Source of the DNA: Cyclina sinensis
Taxonomy: Eukaryota; Mollusca; Bivalvia; Venerida; Veneridae
Reading direction: 5' to 3'
DNA: 64,000 bases
Assembly (NCBI GenBank): GCA_012932295.1
Contig: JAAONU010000001.1
Coordinates: 42,456,780-42,520,779, forward strand
Made by a program: the position numbers and the translations under genes. The stretch's first letter is position 1. Every line of letters begins with the position of its first letter. Below the pieces are notes generated by a model, which was given only the letters and a program-made list of their open reading frames with translations, was not told where the DNA came from and made no database searches. Positions 44,700-55,520 of the stretch are shown here, one piece after another.

Positions 44700-45540
44700 A
44701 TCAACATCTTGACATGAAAATCAGAGGTATACAGACCTCCATCGAAGACGTAGGAGTGAGTGGGGGGGCGGGTTATATAGTTGGTTATACAGTTTTGCAA
44801 ATGATGGTCGGTCGGTCAGTCTTTGGTTTCCGATCAATATCTAGAGAACGTTTGAACCCACCTTCCTCAGACTTGGTATGTAGGCTGGTTATGATTAGTA
44901 AATAAACTTTATGGCTTTTCAGGTCACCAGGTCAAACGTCAAGATCACAGTGACCTTGAAAAGCAAAATTGATTCAGATCAATAACTATAGGACCCTTAC
45001 TCCCAGGTTCTTCAAACTTAGTGTTTAGGTTTTAGATGACCAGTAGATGACACCTATAGTTTTTCATGTCATCATGTCAAAGGTCAAGGAGACAGTTACC
45101 TTGAAGAGTAAAATGGTTTCTGATCAATAACTATAGAACCCTTTGTCTCAGGTTCTTTAAACATAATGTCTAGGTTGGTCAGGAAAATTAAATGACGCCT
45201 AAAGTTTTTCACATCACCAGGCCAAAGGCCAAGATCACAGTGACCTTGAAAAGCAAAACGGATTCCGATGAATAACTGTAGAATGCTTGAGTCCATGTTC
45301 CTCAAACTTGGTATATAAGTGGTTTTTGACTTGTAGATGAGCCCTGTAGTTTTTCAGATCACCAAGTCAAAGGCCAATGTCACAGTGTCCTTGAATACCA
45401 AACTGGTTTCCGATCAATAACTATAGAATGTTTGGTGCCAGCTCCTCAAAACTTCATGGCTGCCTCTAGGAATGAGGGGCTAGGGAGGCTCGGGGTGCAT
45501 ATATGTTTTACAAACATCTCAAGTTTTGTTTGTTCCTTCT
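44700..45540. repeat. Tandem-repeat element with 'aaggtcacagtgaccttgaa' units, copy A
   Basis: Units of about 150-160 bp contain TTCCGATCAATAACTATAGA, then TCCCAGGTTCTTCAAACTTA and CACAGTGACCTTGAAAAGCA. The right end at 45460-45535 (GGCTGCCTCTAGGAATGAGG to ACAAACATCTCAAGTTTTGT) is shared with the truncated copy at 58080-58402. It is probably a non-autonomous element of the same broad class as the pearl-like ones. Confidence 0.7.
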
Positions 45541-46450
45541 CATTGTCTGAACCCAAAGATTGCATTGTGCTTGCAGAGCCTTGTTGTTGGCTGAAATGGT
45601 TAAAGCATTCTTAAAGTTAAACTTTTCATGTGTTCAGAAATCGAGATAGGGCACAACACTGGAAAAATTAAGAAAACGGCACATTTTCTGGAAATGTATA
45701 ACCATGGTAACACAGACGTAATACAGATGACGCAACGCGTAACTTAACGTCGGTTGTGATATAAAAGAGAGCCAATGTATTTAAAAATGTCACTGATTAG
45801 TGGGAAAGTGAGGTGAGCTCAAAAAGGATGATAAACAGGTTTGATTTAACACAACATGAAGAAGATTTTGTCTAAGAAGTCAGTGTTGCGAAGCTAAATA
45901 AACACACAGTTTAAATAATAACAGTTTTTCTTTTAGGACCTGCTTGATTAAGCAAAATCAGGACTTGGAGTTTACTTAGGTGCAGCAATCATTGCATGTT
46001 GTTACATGCTGGTGATGTATAGGTACCAGTGGATTCTCAAGACCTTACGGCACTTTAACCTCCCTCTTTTGTATAATAAGAACTAACTGTCGGTAAAACC
46101 CTTGTGACGCAGTGTGGGTCATGGCTGGTTGGATGCCAGGAAACACAGTTCACCTCTAGGTTAACTATATTCAATTAATTGTCATCTCATTCTGTGTTTT
46201 TACATATCAGTACTATAAATATTAAAACAGTAACGCCGAGAGGTTAACATTGTTAATTTCTGATAAAAAAAAGGCATCTTATTGTTTTAGAATTCAGTGA
46301 ACTGGTGTTTTTAAAGATGGTGATCACAGCATCTTGAAATCTGACCTTGCATGTATGGAAACACTTTGAGTTTATTTCATTGGATGTTAACTGATTGTAA
46401 AGATTTCAGTATGTGATAGTGATGTGTTATGTTTTTTTCATACATTTTAG
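45541..46450. other. Unassigned region, probable intron
   Basis: An acceptor-like TTCTTTTAG at 45936 is followed by a frame with an early stop. No gene is supported. Confidence 0.35.
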
Positions 46451-46654
46451 AAATACGATGTCATTGCTGATGCAATGGATCACTTCTTCTTCTATGCCAT
46501 TTGTATGGGACGACCCAACAAATGAAGAAGAAGTTGGCCAACTTGCAGTTGATTTAGAAAATGGAGCAGTCCGAGGGGAAGCAAATGAAGCTGCTCAAGT
46601 CCATTTGACCGGCTGTTTGGTCACCACCAACTTTGACCTGTCAGCTGTACTAAG
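46451..46654 (+). CDS. Candidate exon with Walker-B/sensor-like motifs
   Basis: The exon starts after CATTTTAG and ends at CTAAG/GTAAAA (phase 2 in, 2 out). It encodes MSLLMQWITSSSMPFVWDDP, then NEEEVGQLAVDLENGAVRGE and HLTGCLVTTNFDLSAVL. The hydrophobic-VWDDP and CLVTTNF segments resemble the Walker B and sensor-1 strands of AAA+/superfamily-3-type ATPases. This is an inference from shape, and no Walker A exon was found. The downstream exon at 47010 does not join cleanly: it reaches a TGA after SEAME. Confidence 0.4.
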
Positions 46655-47009
46655 GTAAAAATGATAATAACTAGCAGTGGTAAAAAGTTATGTGGTAGTC
46701 ATTTATTGTTTAATGCTTAAAATAAGTCATCTATATTGAAGGCTTCAAGCAGCTTTTGTTGAGTTATTACCCAGATTTTTTATTTTTGTTAAGTTCATGT
46801 TTAGGAGGTGTGCTATTGATAGAGATTTGTAAACATTTAAAAACTTGACCTGTAAAACATACAAAATAATTGAACAATCAACAGTGTTTATATAATTCAG
46901 AGGATAATCTTTTACGATTAATTAAAAACATCATGGAAGTACAACTTATTATGAGGAAAGTTATAGTTTTTTTTTTTTTAATTTTACTATTTATTTATTC
47001 TTGTGACAG

Positions 47010-47161
47010 CGAAGCCATGGAATGATCCATAAGTGAATATTTTTACTATTTCTGGAGAAGAAATAGATGAAGTCACCCGATGTCTGCAGATTTCTGAGGA
47101 AGTTTCTGCAGATTTCAGTATTTTGGAAGGTTATTCCTTGCCCCTGACAGTGGCAAACAAG
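47010..47161 (+). CDS. Candidate exon, same unknown gene (5' part damaged)
   Basis: After TTGTGACAG at 47009 the frame open at the 3' end begins just past a TAA near 47032. It reads VNIFTISGEEIDEVTRCLQI, SEEVSADFSILEGYSLPLTV and ANK to a donor (CAAG/GTACCT), phase 0 out. It joins in frame to 47471. Either the true acceptor lies elsewhere or the gene is decaying. Confidence 0.4.
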
Positions 47162-47470
47162 GTACCTCATTAGTGCAATTATTCTTGGTAGTAGAAAAAT
47201 GGCTGTTTAAAAATCAAAACAAAGAACTATAACTGTTGGTGGACAGTTTGACATTCGACCGTTGGGAAAAAAATACAGTGAAAATAAGAAATTAACTGAT
47301 TTCTTAGAATTTTTATTACTAATACGGTAACTGAAGATAAATGAAAAAAATGCAGAAAAGTTATGATTGTACTGCTATAGTGTTTAATTCATTTTGATAC
47401 TAATGCTGCAATGTGAGTTAATGGATGAAACATGCTGCATGCTTACAGTTGATTTACAGAATGATTGTAG

Positions 47471-47611
47471 GTGCTTGAGGTGGCTGGGCGCCTTGATCTT
47501 AGGGAAAATCTTCAAAATTACATTGTAGACATCATACTGAGAGACAGTCAGCCACAGACAACATTGGTAGAGAAAACAATTCAGGGACTGCTGGATTTGT
47601 CAAAGAATGAG
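47471..47611 (+). CDS. Internal exon of unknown gene
   Basis: 141 nt with clean splice sites (TTGTAG acceptor, GAG/GTAATG donor), phase 0 at both ends. It encodes VLEVAGRLDLRENLQNYIVD, IILRDSQPQTTLVEKTIQGL and LDLSKNE, which looks helical. No domain is recognised. Confidence 0.55.
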
Positions 47612-48150
47612 GTAATGTCTTAGCCGAATAAGAATAAACAACTATAACTATTATGTTTAGATTATTTGCAAATCTGCCTGACCCATGTATAAATTTATCT
47701 TCTGAAGCCTCAACCAAGCTTGGGCTTTTCAAGTTTCATAAACCCTCGGCATTGCGGCTGTTCAAGCTTCTTAGGATACGTGCTATATTTATATTTTTAA
47801 ATGTGACTTTGTTGTATTTTGTTCCCGTTATGCTGAATTGTTGGTGATGCAGGTGTTACACAATATCATGTGAAAAGCAGCTTTATCAACTTTATGATAT
47901 ATGTATGTGAAATAATATGCATGGTCTGAATAATTAACAAGTGAAATTAAAGTGAGTTTATTTTTTGTGTGTACAAAGGAACAGCCAGTGTACAGCGTAG
48001 TTCAGGTTTTGTCCTAAAACAGTACTTTAATATCATCTGAAGCTTCAACCAACATTTAATGCTACTTGTTGTAATAACGAATTTCTTGATATTATTGTCA
48101 CATAACCTCTTTAATTACATCTATAGCTTATTTCGTGATTTATGTTGCAG

Positions 48151-48345
48151 CTCCAATCTAACATTGAAATAAGGGAAAACGTCAGGATACACAAACAGTT
48201 CCTGGCAGAGAATGTGGAGAAAGAGGATGTTTTCTTTCTACATTTGTCAAGGGTAGGTTGGAAGCCTTCCAAGGTATGCAGATTCAAGGGGGCCTCGGTG
48301 AGAGTAACCTTTATTCCGAGGAAGGTGATATCTGACACAAGGTTA
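48151..48345 (+). CDS. Exon of unknown gene
   Basis: Acceptor TTGCAG at 48150, phase 0, continuing LQSNIEIRENVRIHKQFLAE, NVEKEDVFFLHLSRVGWKPS and KVCRFKGASVRVTFIPRKVI. Several donors are possible (SRV, WKPSK/GTATGC, DT/GTTAGT); the longest is given. The frame across the three exons 47010-48345 joins without a stop after its start. Confidence 0.5.
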
Positions 48346-48792
48346 GTGCATTGTGAAAACAATTTCAAGGAAACCTTAAATGATGCTTGTAATTCAAACG
48401 AAAAATAAAGAAATTCAGGTATTAACTGCACACTGATTTGCATCTGTACTTAAAGATCATGTTAAGTAGTAGTAGTAGCGCATATAGACAATTATATTAT
48501 AGCGGTTTAAAACTTTTGTGTCATATTGATCATAATGCATTTATACATTATGTAGTATTATATTATAATGCATTTATATATTTGTGTCGTGGAAATTTAT
48601 CTAAGTAGTGCCATATAATGTTGCTGAGTAAAGACAATCTCAGCTGGTATTGTTTTTTTTGTTTCTTTTTTTTTTTGTTTCTGAGCTAGGAAATAATAAA
48701 TGCCTGATGAGATCCTGCAACAACTAAACCTTTGCAAAATATTGAAATTAGGCTCATTAATAGGAAAAGCACTGTTTGTGTTTACATTTTAG

Positions 48793-48929
48793 CACTCACA
48801 ATGGACCTAGAAGGGACAATGGGTACAAATGATTTTAGAATTGAAGAGGATGTTATCATCTCACATAAAGGAAATCCTGACAATGCAGATGTGAGAGTCA
48901 CTAAAGCACCAAATGTGGTAGATGCTTAA
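48793..48929 (+). CDS. Probable terminal exon of the unknown gene
   Basis: The exon follows TACATTTTAG. One frame gives MDLEGTMGTNDFRIEEDVII, SHKGNPDNADVRVTKAPNVV and DA with TAA at 48927. Joined to the GTTAGT donor, the alternative frame would end at STHNGPRRDNGYK near 48842. Which is used cannot be decided here. Confidence 0.35.
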
Positions 48930-49207
48930 AACGAACAAACAAGACAAGTAAGAAGGACTGCAAGAATGTTCTTCAAGATCACTGAGGGAGTGGCTGCGAT
49001 CTTGCAAGAAGTAGAACTTACCTAAAAGACCCTTTAAAATACAGCATGGTTTCGCTCTCATTTAGTGGGAAAGATACATTTTGATTTAGCACTTGAAAGC
49101 TGTCACAAAGTTTATATGAATCAATAGATTTTATTAAAACCATACTGTTTGTGTATAGTGTAATGATTATCTGCTTGACTGATTTTTGCAGTGATCATTG
49201 GGCTTTT
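48930..49207. other. Spacer, probable 3' UTR
   Basis: AT-rich, no feature recognised. Confidence 0.3.
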
Positions 49208-51632
49208 AAGCTCACCTGTCACATAGTGACAAGGTGAGCTTTTGTGATCGCAATTTGTCCGGCGTCCGTCCGTCCGTAAACTTTTACTTTAAACGACATC
49301 TTCTCATATACCTCTAAGCCAATTTCATCCAAACTTCCCATGAATGTTTTTTGGGTGGTCCCCTTTGAAAATTATTCAAAGAATTGAATTCCATGCAGAA
49401 CTCTGGTTGCTATGGCAACTTAAAGGAAACACTTTGAAAATCTTCTTGCCTGAAACCACAAGGCATAGAGCTTAGATATTTGGCATTTAGCACCCTCTAA
49501 TAAAACTCTACAAAAAATTTTCAAATTATTTCCCTGGGGTCAAAATTGGCCCCGTCCCAGGGGTCACTTCCTTTTACATAGACTTATATAGGAAATATTT
49601 AAAAATCTTCTTCTCAGAAACCACAGTGCCTACAGCTTTGATATTTGGTATGTAGCATTGTCTAGTAGATGTCTACCAAGTTTGTTCAAATTATGTCCCC
49701 TGGGTCAAAATTGGCCACGCCCCAGGGTTCTCTTGGTTTACATATAGTTATATAGGAAAAACATGAAAAATCATTTTTCTCCAAAACTAATAGGACTAGA
49801 CCTTAGATATTTAGTGTGGAGTATTGTGTAGATAACCTTTACCAGTATTGTTTATATGTTGGCCCCGGGGTCAAAGTTGGCCCCGCCCCGGGGGCCCTTA
49901 ATATGTAAAAAAAATCTTGAAAAATCTTCTTCTCAGAAACCACAATGCCTTTAGCTTTGATATTTGGTATGTAGCATTGTCTAGTGGATATCTACCAAGT
50001 TTGTTCAAATTATGTCCCCTGGGTCAAAATTGGCCACGCCCCAGGGTTCTCTTGGTTTACATATAGTAATATAGGAAAAACATGAAAAATCATTCTCCAA
50101 AACTAATAGGACTAGGCTTTAGATATTTGGTGTGGAGTATTGTGTAAAGAACCTTTACCAGTATTGTTTATTTGTTGGCCCTGGGTCAAAATTGGCTCCG
50201 CCCCAGGGGCCCTTAATATGTAAAAGAGGCAATCTTTAAAAATCTTCTTACTGGAAACCTCAATGCCTACAGATTAGATATTTGGTATGTAGCATTGTCT
50301 AGTGGATGTCTACCAAGTTTGTTCAAATTATGTCCCCTGGGTCAAAATTGGCCATGCCCCAGGGTTCTCTTGGTTTACATATAGTTATGTAGGAAAAACA
50401 TGAAAAATCATTTTTCTCCGAAACTAATAGGACTAGACCTTAGATATTTGGTGTTGAGTATTGTGTAAAGAACTTTTACCAGTATTGTTTATATGTTGGT
50501 CCTGGAGTAAAAATTGGCCCCGCTCCGGGGGCCCTTAATATGTAAAAAAGGCAATCTTGAAAAATCTTCTTACTGGAAACCTAAATGCCTACAGCTTTGA
50601 TATCTGGTATGTAGCAATGTCTAGTGATTGTCTACCAAGTTTGTTCAAATTATGTTCCCTGGGTCAAAATTGGCCACGCCCCAGGGTTCTCTTGGTTTAC
50701 ATTTAGTTATATAGGAAAAACATGAAAAATCATTTTTCTCCAAAACTAATAGGACTAGACCTTAGATATGTTGTGTTGAGTATTGTGTAAAGAACCTTTA
50801 CCAGTATTAATTATATGTTGGCCCTGGGGTCAAAATTGGCCCCGCCCCGGGGGTCTTTAATATGTAAAAAAGGCAATCTTTAAAAATCTTCTTACTGGAA
50901 ATCTCAATGCCTACAGCTTAGATATTTGGTATTTTGCATTGTCTAGTGGATGTTTACCATGTTTGTTCAAATTATGTCCCCTGGGTCAAAATTGGCCACG
51001 CCCCAGGGTTCTCTTGTTTTACATTGATTTATATAGGAAAAACATGAAAAATAATTTTTCTCCAAAACAAATAGGTCTAGACCTTAGATATTTGGTGTTG
51101 AGTATTGTGTAAAGAACCTTTACCAATATTGTTTAAATGTTGGCCCTTGGGTCAAAATTTGCCCCGCCCCGGGGCCCCTTAATATGTTAAAAAGGAAATC
51201 TTTAAAATCTTCTTGTCTGAAACCACAATGCCTTGAATTTTAAAATTTGGCATGAAGCAAGCTTTATCAAGCTTTTTCAAATTATTGGATTAGGTTAAAG
51301 GTCACGGAGGCTAAAAATAGATTTATCTACTGTACCTCATAAAGCCTTCGGTTATAGACCAATATCTTTGATATTCAGTATATAGGTTCCTTGCATGGAC
51401 CTCTACCCATGGGTAGGGTTTGAGGTCACTGGGTCAAGGTCAAGGTCACCATAGCTTATAATAGATATTTCTACTTTCTGTCATAGAGCCTTTATTTATT
51501 GACTGATATTTTACATATTTGGTTTGTAGGCACTTATATATTTTCAATTAAAAAATGAAATACTGCTTAACAGCAAACCTACAGTCAAAGTACTCAGGTG
51601 AGCAATCCAGGGCCATCATGGCCCTCTTGTTT
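49208..51632. mobile_element. Pearl/Helentron-like element with dimeric 320-bp repeats (array 3)
   Basis: The left end is the hairpin AGCTCACCTGTCACATAGTG then ACAAGGTGAGCT. The right end is ACTCAGGTGAGCAATCC, then the hairpin GGGCCATCATGGCCC and TCTTGTTT. GCTCACCTG at the left is inverted near the right end. Between them are alternating A-type units (CTTCTT.CTGAAA, GGTATGTAGCATTGTCTAGT, GGCCACGCCCCAGGGTTCTC) and B-type units (AAAACTAATAGGACTAGACC, GGTGT.GAGTATTGTGTA, GGCCCCGCCCCGGG). The A-unit starts at 49608, 49926, 50244, 50566, 50888 and 51209 are 318-322 bp apart, a higher-order dimer. The element is non-coding. Confidence 0.8.
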
Positions 51633-51840
51633 TAATTTGAATTTTATCTTTAGTCTTTGCTACTACTTTCACATTGGTTAGTTACGGGATAAATAGATTT
51701 TGCTGAAATTTACTCTCATAATTGTATGAATCCTCAGAGCAGTGTTAGGTACCTCACGTAGTTGTGCATATTCGTCAGAATTTCTCTGCTCAAATGATTA
51801 AGGCGGCGAAAGTTTTTTGACTTATTAGATTGCGATTTTT
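51633..51840. other. Short spacer between two arrays
   Basis: No feature recognised. Confidence 0.4.
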
Positions 51841-52930
51841 ATGCCCCCACAAAGTGGGGAGCATATAGCGTTGCACTTGTCCGTCCGTCGTACGTACGTA
51901 CGTCTGTCCGTACGTCCCGAAATCTTGTGAACGCAACTCCTCTTAAACCGGATGGCAGATTTTGCTTAAACTTCCAGGGATAAACAACCTTAATGTGTAG
52001 ATGGTAGTAAAGGCAGAAATTTTTGCTGCGACCAAATTTAACAGAATTATGGCCCTTTATTGATTTTTTCATTATATACTATGTAGAAATTTTGTGAACG
52101 CAACTCCTCTTAAACCGGATGGCAGATTTTGCTTAAACTTCCAGGGATAAACAACCTTAATATGTAGATGGTAGTAAAGGAAGGAATTTTTGCTGCGACC
52201 AAATTTAACAGAATTATGGCCCTTTGTTGATTTTTTCACTATATACTATGTAGAAATTTTGTGAACGCAACTCCTCTTAAACCGGATGGCAGATTTTGCT
52301 TAAACTTCCAGGGATGAACAACCTTAATGTGTAGATGGTAGTAAAGGAAGGAATTTTTGCTGCGACCAAATTTAACAGAATTATGGCCCTTTGTTGATTT
52401 TTTCACTATATACCATATAGAAATTTTGTGAACGCAACTCCATTTAAACCGGATGGCAGATTTTGCTTAAACTTCCAGGGATGAACAACCTTAATGTGTA
52501 GATGGTAGTAAAGGAAGGAATTTTTGCTGACACCAAATTTAACAGAATTATGGCCCTTTGTTGATTTTTTCACTATATACCATATAGAAATTTTGTGAAC
52601 GCAACTCCATTTAAACCGGATGGCAGATTTTGCTTAAACTTCCAGGGATGAACAGCTTTAATGTGTAGATGGTAGTAAAGGAAGGAATTTTTGCTGTGAC
52701 TATATTTAACAGCATTATGGCCCTTTGTTGATTTTTTCACTATATACCATATAAATAATTGAACATATAAATTTTACATTTGTAATTTAATTTAACATGT
52801 ACATAAGGTTACCTGTAGATCATTTTAGGTATATGTACAGAAAAAATCTTACATACAGGATATACATGCTCTTATTTATGAGCACTTATGCATAGTGGGG
52901 GCACCCGTGTCCTATGGACACAGTTCTAGT
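51841..52930 (+). mobile_element. Helitron/Helentron-like element with exact 167-bp tandem repeats
   Basis: It begins ATGCCCCCACAAAGTGGGGA then GCAT, a palindromic left end after a T run. The core period is 167 bp: the phrase AAT(C/T)TTGTGAACGCAACTCC begins at 51921, 52088, 52255, 52422 and 52589, every step exactly 167. The right end has a subterminal GTGGGGGC that inverts the left GCCCCCAC, then the hairpin GTGTCCTATGGACAC and AGTTCTAGT. A 3' hairpin a few bases before CTAG-T is the Helitron signature. CGTACGTACGTAC and CCGTCCGT runs lie near 51890. The small minus-strand frame in the array is not coding. Confidence 0.75.
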
Positions 52931-53162
52931 TAGCTTTTGACTTCGCATTTCTTGTTTTCATAACAGAATTTTATGAAACCTCTGTGTTCAGTCCTTAGTG
53001 TAGTTGTTCATATGGACACAAATTTTTAGCTTGACTGATTTTTATATAGCTACTTTCAGTTGCCCTGCTACTTACGTTAAAATGTGTGTTAAAGACAGTC
53101 CTTTACTTGTAAAGTAAAATGGTACAATTTTATTGCTCTAGGTATACAATATATAATAAATA
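52931..53162. other. Unassigned AT-rich spacer
   Basis: No feature recognised. Confidence 0.4.
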
Positions 53163-54100
53163 CGAGGGTGCATCAATACATTCGTTAACTAATTCAATAG
53201 CGGGGAAATGATTTAATTCAAGTACCTAAAATGATTACTCCTTCTCAAAGTAACGTCCCATGCACGATTTCCACTTGTCCCATCTCTCGACCCATGATTC
53301 GAACACATGTTGTAGCCCGTCACGTGACATCTCCCGCAGCTGTCTGTCCACGGCACACCTCAGTTCCTCTCTTGACTCAAATTTCGTACCACGAAGACTG
53401 TTTTTTAAAGTTGGAAACAGCCAGGAGTCACAAATTGCTAGGTCCGGGCTGTAGGGTGGGTGCGGTAACAGTTCGACGTCGAGTTTTTCTAGTGTATCCA
53501 TGACAAATTGGCTTGAATGGCTCGGCGCGTTGTCGTGATGTAATATGAATCCGGACCTAAGTAGATGTGGGCGCTTTTTCCTTATTGCCGCCATGAGTTC
53601 CGTTCTAAGTAATATTGCATAATAGTTTCCAGTGACTGTCGTTTTCGGAGGAACAAAGTGGTTTAGCACTACACCGTATGTATCACAGAATATAATGGCC
53701 GTGACCTTCCCGGCTGACTTGGAAATTATCGCTTTTGTAGGGGAAGGCGAGGAAGGATGCTTCCAGACAGAACTCTGACGTTTGCTTTCCGGTTCAAAAA
53801 AGTGAATCTACGTTTCATCACATGTTATCACTCGATTTAGAAAGTAATCGCCTTCTTCACGATACCTCCTGTCGTACTGCTGACACATTTTCACCCCACC
53901 CCCATCTGCTCTGACGTTAACAAACGAGGCACCCATCTTGCTGAAACGCGGCGCATTCCTAATCTATCAGTCATAATGCCCTGAGCTGTACCATATAAAA
54001 TAGCGAACTTATCAGCTACGTGCTCCACACTTACTCGTCTATCTCGGAGTATGTACTCCTGAATGGCAGCCACTGTTTCTTCATCTTTTTTTCTTTTTAA
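53163..54100 (-). mobile_element. Mariner-type element, 5'-truncated
   Basis: The downstream end CGAGGGTGCATCAATAC next to TA at 53161-53162 resembles mariner terminal repeats. The opposite terminus was not found, and the transposase homology fades near 54100. Confidence 0.6.
53235..54100 (-). pseudogene. Mariner transposase (DD34D type)
   Basis: On the minus strand: an HTH segment (AIQEYILRDRRVSVEHVADK, YGTAQGIM, LGMRRVSARWVPRLLTSEQM), then after a frameshift KMCQQYDRRYREEGDYFLN, and CDET with the next Trp changed to a TAG stop, IHFFEPESKRQSSVWKHPSS (first Asp in CDET). AIIFCDTYGVVLNHFVPP follows, then the long frame from 53669 with HHDNAPSH (second Asp) and PYSPDLAICDSWLFPTLKNS (third Asp). 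It ends in WDKWKSCMGRYFEKE at 53235. All three catalytic Asp are kept, but the stop and frameshift make it inactive. It is a mariner-like family with SETMAR-type motifs, not Tc1. Confidence 0.8.
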
Positions 54101-54895
54101 CAAGGAGAGAGAAGTCATCCAAACATAACTTTTTTGAAGCCCATTCAAGACAGGAAATACATCAGGACAAATAGAAATGGTATAATACCTGTGTAGTAAT
54201 TTCAAGACTTAATAATCATTTTTTTTTATCTTGACTATACGATGTATATAGAGAGCTGTTACTCCTTCTGGCATGGCTTCCAGATTTCTGTTTAAATAGT
54301 TCTTATTCTACCAAGAAAAGTGTCTTACTTGGGGAAAGGAATTTTATTTACACCGAATTTACTCAAAACTTTATTTTTTGAATCACCCAATATGTCAGAA
54401 ATATGTTTTGGTAACTTTTTTCAAAGATAAAATGGAAGAGTTACTGCTTTATAGTTCACCGTTATCCAGTGATGCACGTTCAAATACACTTTTCATTCCA
54501 TTGTTCATATGTATGTTCTGTGATTTATTTTTAGCCTGCAAGAGTTATAACTGTTTGTTACTGTAAATTATCTTATTCTTTGGAAATATATGTATTTATG
54601 GAATACGTGTTTGTTTTTTTAATTACACCACTAACTAAATACGATTATATATAAATTCTTATTGGACAAGGTGTAAAGAAACAATCATGAAACATCCTGA
54701 CCTGTTTAAAGAGCTACAACTCATGCTCCTTCGGTCATAAAAAATTACATGCAAGTTTTTTAAGATACACGCTCAGAAACAAGAAAGAAAAAGAAGCCCA
54801 AATACATTTGTAATTATTCCATGTAGTAACAAGTGAATATTGAAAGGACTTGTTTAATCTAACAGTCGACTTAAATATTGTTTGGTCGGTTTTAG
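54101..54895. other. Unassigned AT-rich spacer
   Basis: No gene, RNA or repeat recognised. Confidence 0.35.
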
Positions 54896-55211
54896 GAATG
54901 TACAAGAATTTAACCAATCTCGTTACATAAAACAGCCAAACAAACGCTTTTTTGCGCAAGCCAATACCTTGGGAGGTGCGGACATGACATTAGGGACCCG
55001 TAAAGGCTTACGGGTACAAAATGTTGACTTTGTAAAATCATATTTTAATACGTTCTATTATCAGGTTACCGGGGAATACAACAATTACGCCACGATGTTT
55101 ATTTACGAGAGTCCCATATTTGAGTATCGAAGAGAAATGTTCACAACGAAAACAATCCCTAATGTTTATGCTGTTTACTGTTATGTTTATATCGACCGCA
55201 AAGCCGCTTAG
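54896..55211 (+). CDS. Orphan terminal exon, unknown protein
   Basis: A strong acceptor (TCGGTTTTAG) precedes a 105-codon frame ending in TAG at 55211: NVQEFNQSRYIKQPNKRFFA, then LGTRKGLRVQNVDFVKSYFN, YYQVTGEYNNYATMFIYESP and AVYCYVYIDRKAA. It is rich in aromatic residues and reads like a folded protein, without Cys pairs or membrane segments. I recognise no family. A SINE begins immediately after the stop and may supply the 3' UTR. Confidence 0.4.
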
Positions 55212-55217
55212 GTTGTA

Positions 55218-55520
55218 TAGGATGAGCAGATCTGATCCAATGGTAACGCACTGGACTGGTAAAGCAGGGGTCCTGAGTACGATCCCCGCTCCTCCACCAA
55301 CATTACTAATAGTCTTTCGGATGAAACTTTAAACCGAGGTCCCATGTGTCAGTGCTATACACTGAGCATGAAAAAGGACCAGGGATGTCTCTCGCATTAG
55401 ATGCTTTCTGTATCTTGCACTATCCCCACAACATAAATTAACTATACACTTCATGGGCGTCGGTCATATAGACAACCGGTATCGACGATAAATAAGCTCA
55501 AATAGATAGATAGATTAGGC
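55218..55520 (+). mobile_element. tRNA-related SINE with GATA tail
   Basis: The head CCAATGGTAACGCACTGGAC then GGGGTCCTGAGTACGATCCC resembles the D and T arms of a tRNA (B-box-like GAGTACGATCCCC). A conserved-looking body follows (CTTTCGGATGAAACTTTAAA then CCGAGGTCCCATGTG), as does CTGTATCTTGCACTATCCCC. It ends in (ATAG)n at 55502-55515. It differs from the SINE at 1800-1990. Confidence 0.6.

Noticed and set aside
43931..44905. Frames of 84-106 codons on both strands
   Set aside because: They lie inside tandem repeat units and restate the repeat.
45937..46090. Possible exon with AKSGLGVYLGAAIIACCYML
   Set aside because: In-frame TGA/TAA near its start, no Walker A motif, and no phase match to neighbours.
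49208..52930. Regular repeats that could be mistaken for a CRISPR array
   Set aside because: Units are 167-320 bp with no short repeat/unique spacer pattern, the context is eukaryotic and no cas genes are present.
55218..55290. A tRNA gene on the plus strand
   Set aside because: tRNA-like head with mismatched arms, continuing into a SINE body and a GATA tail.
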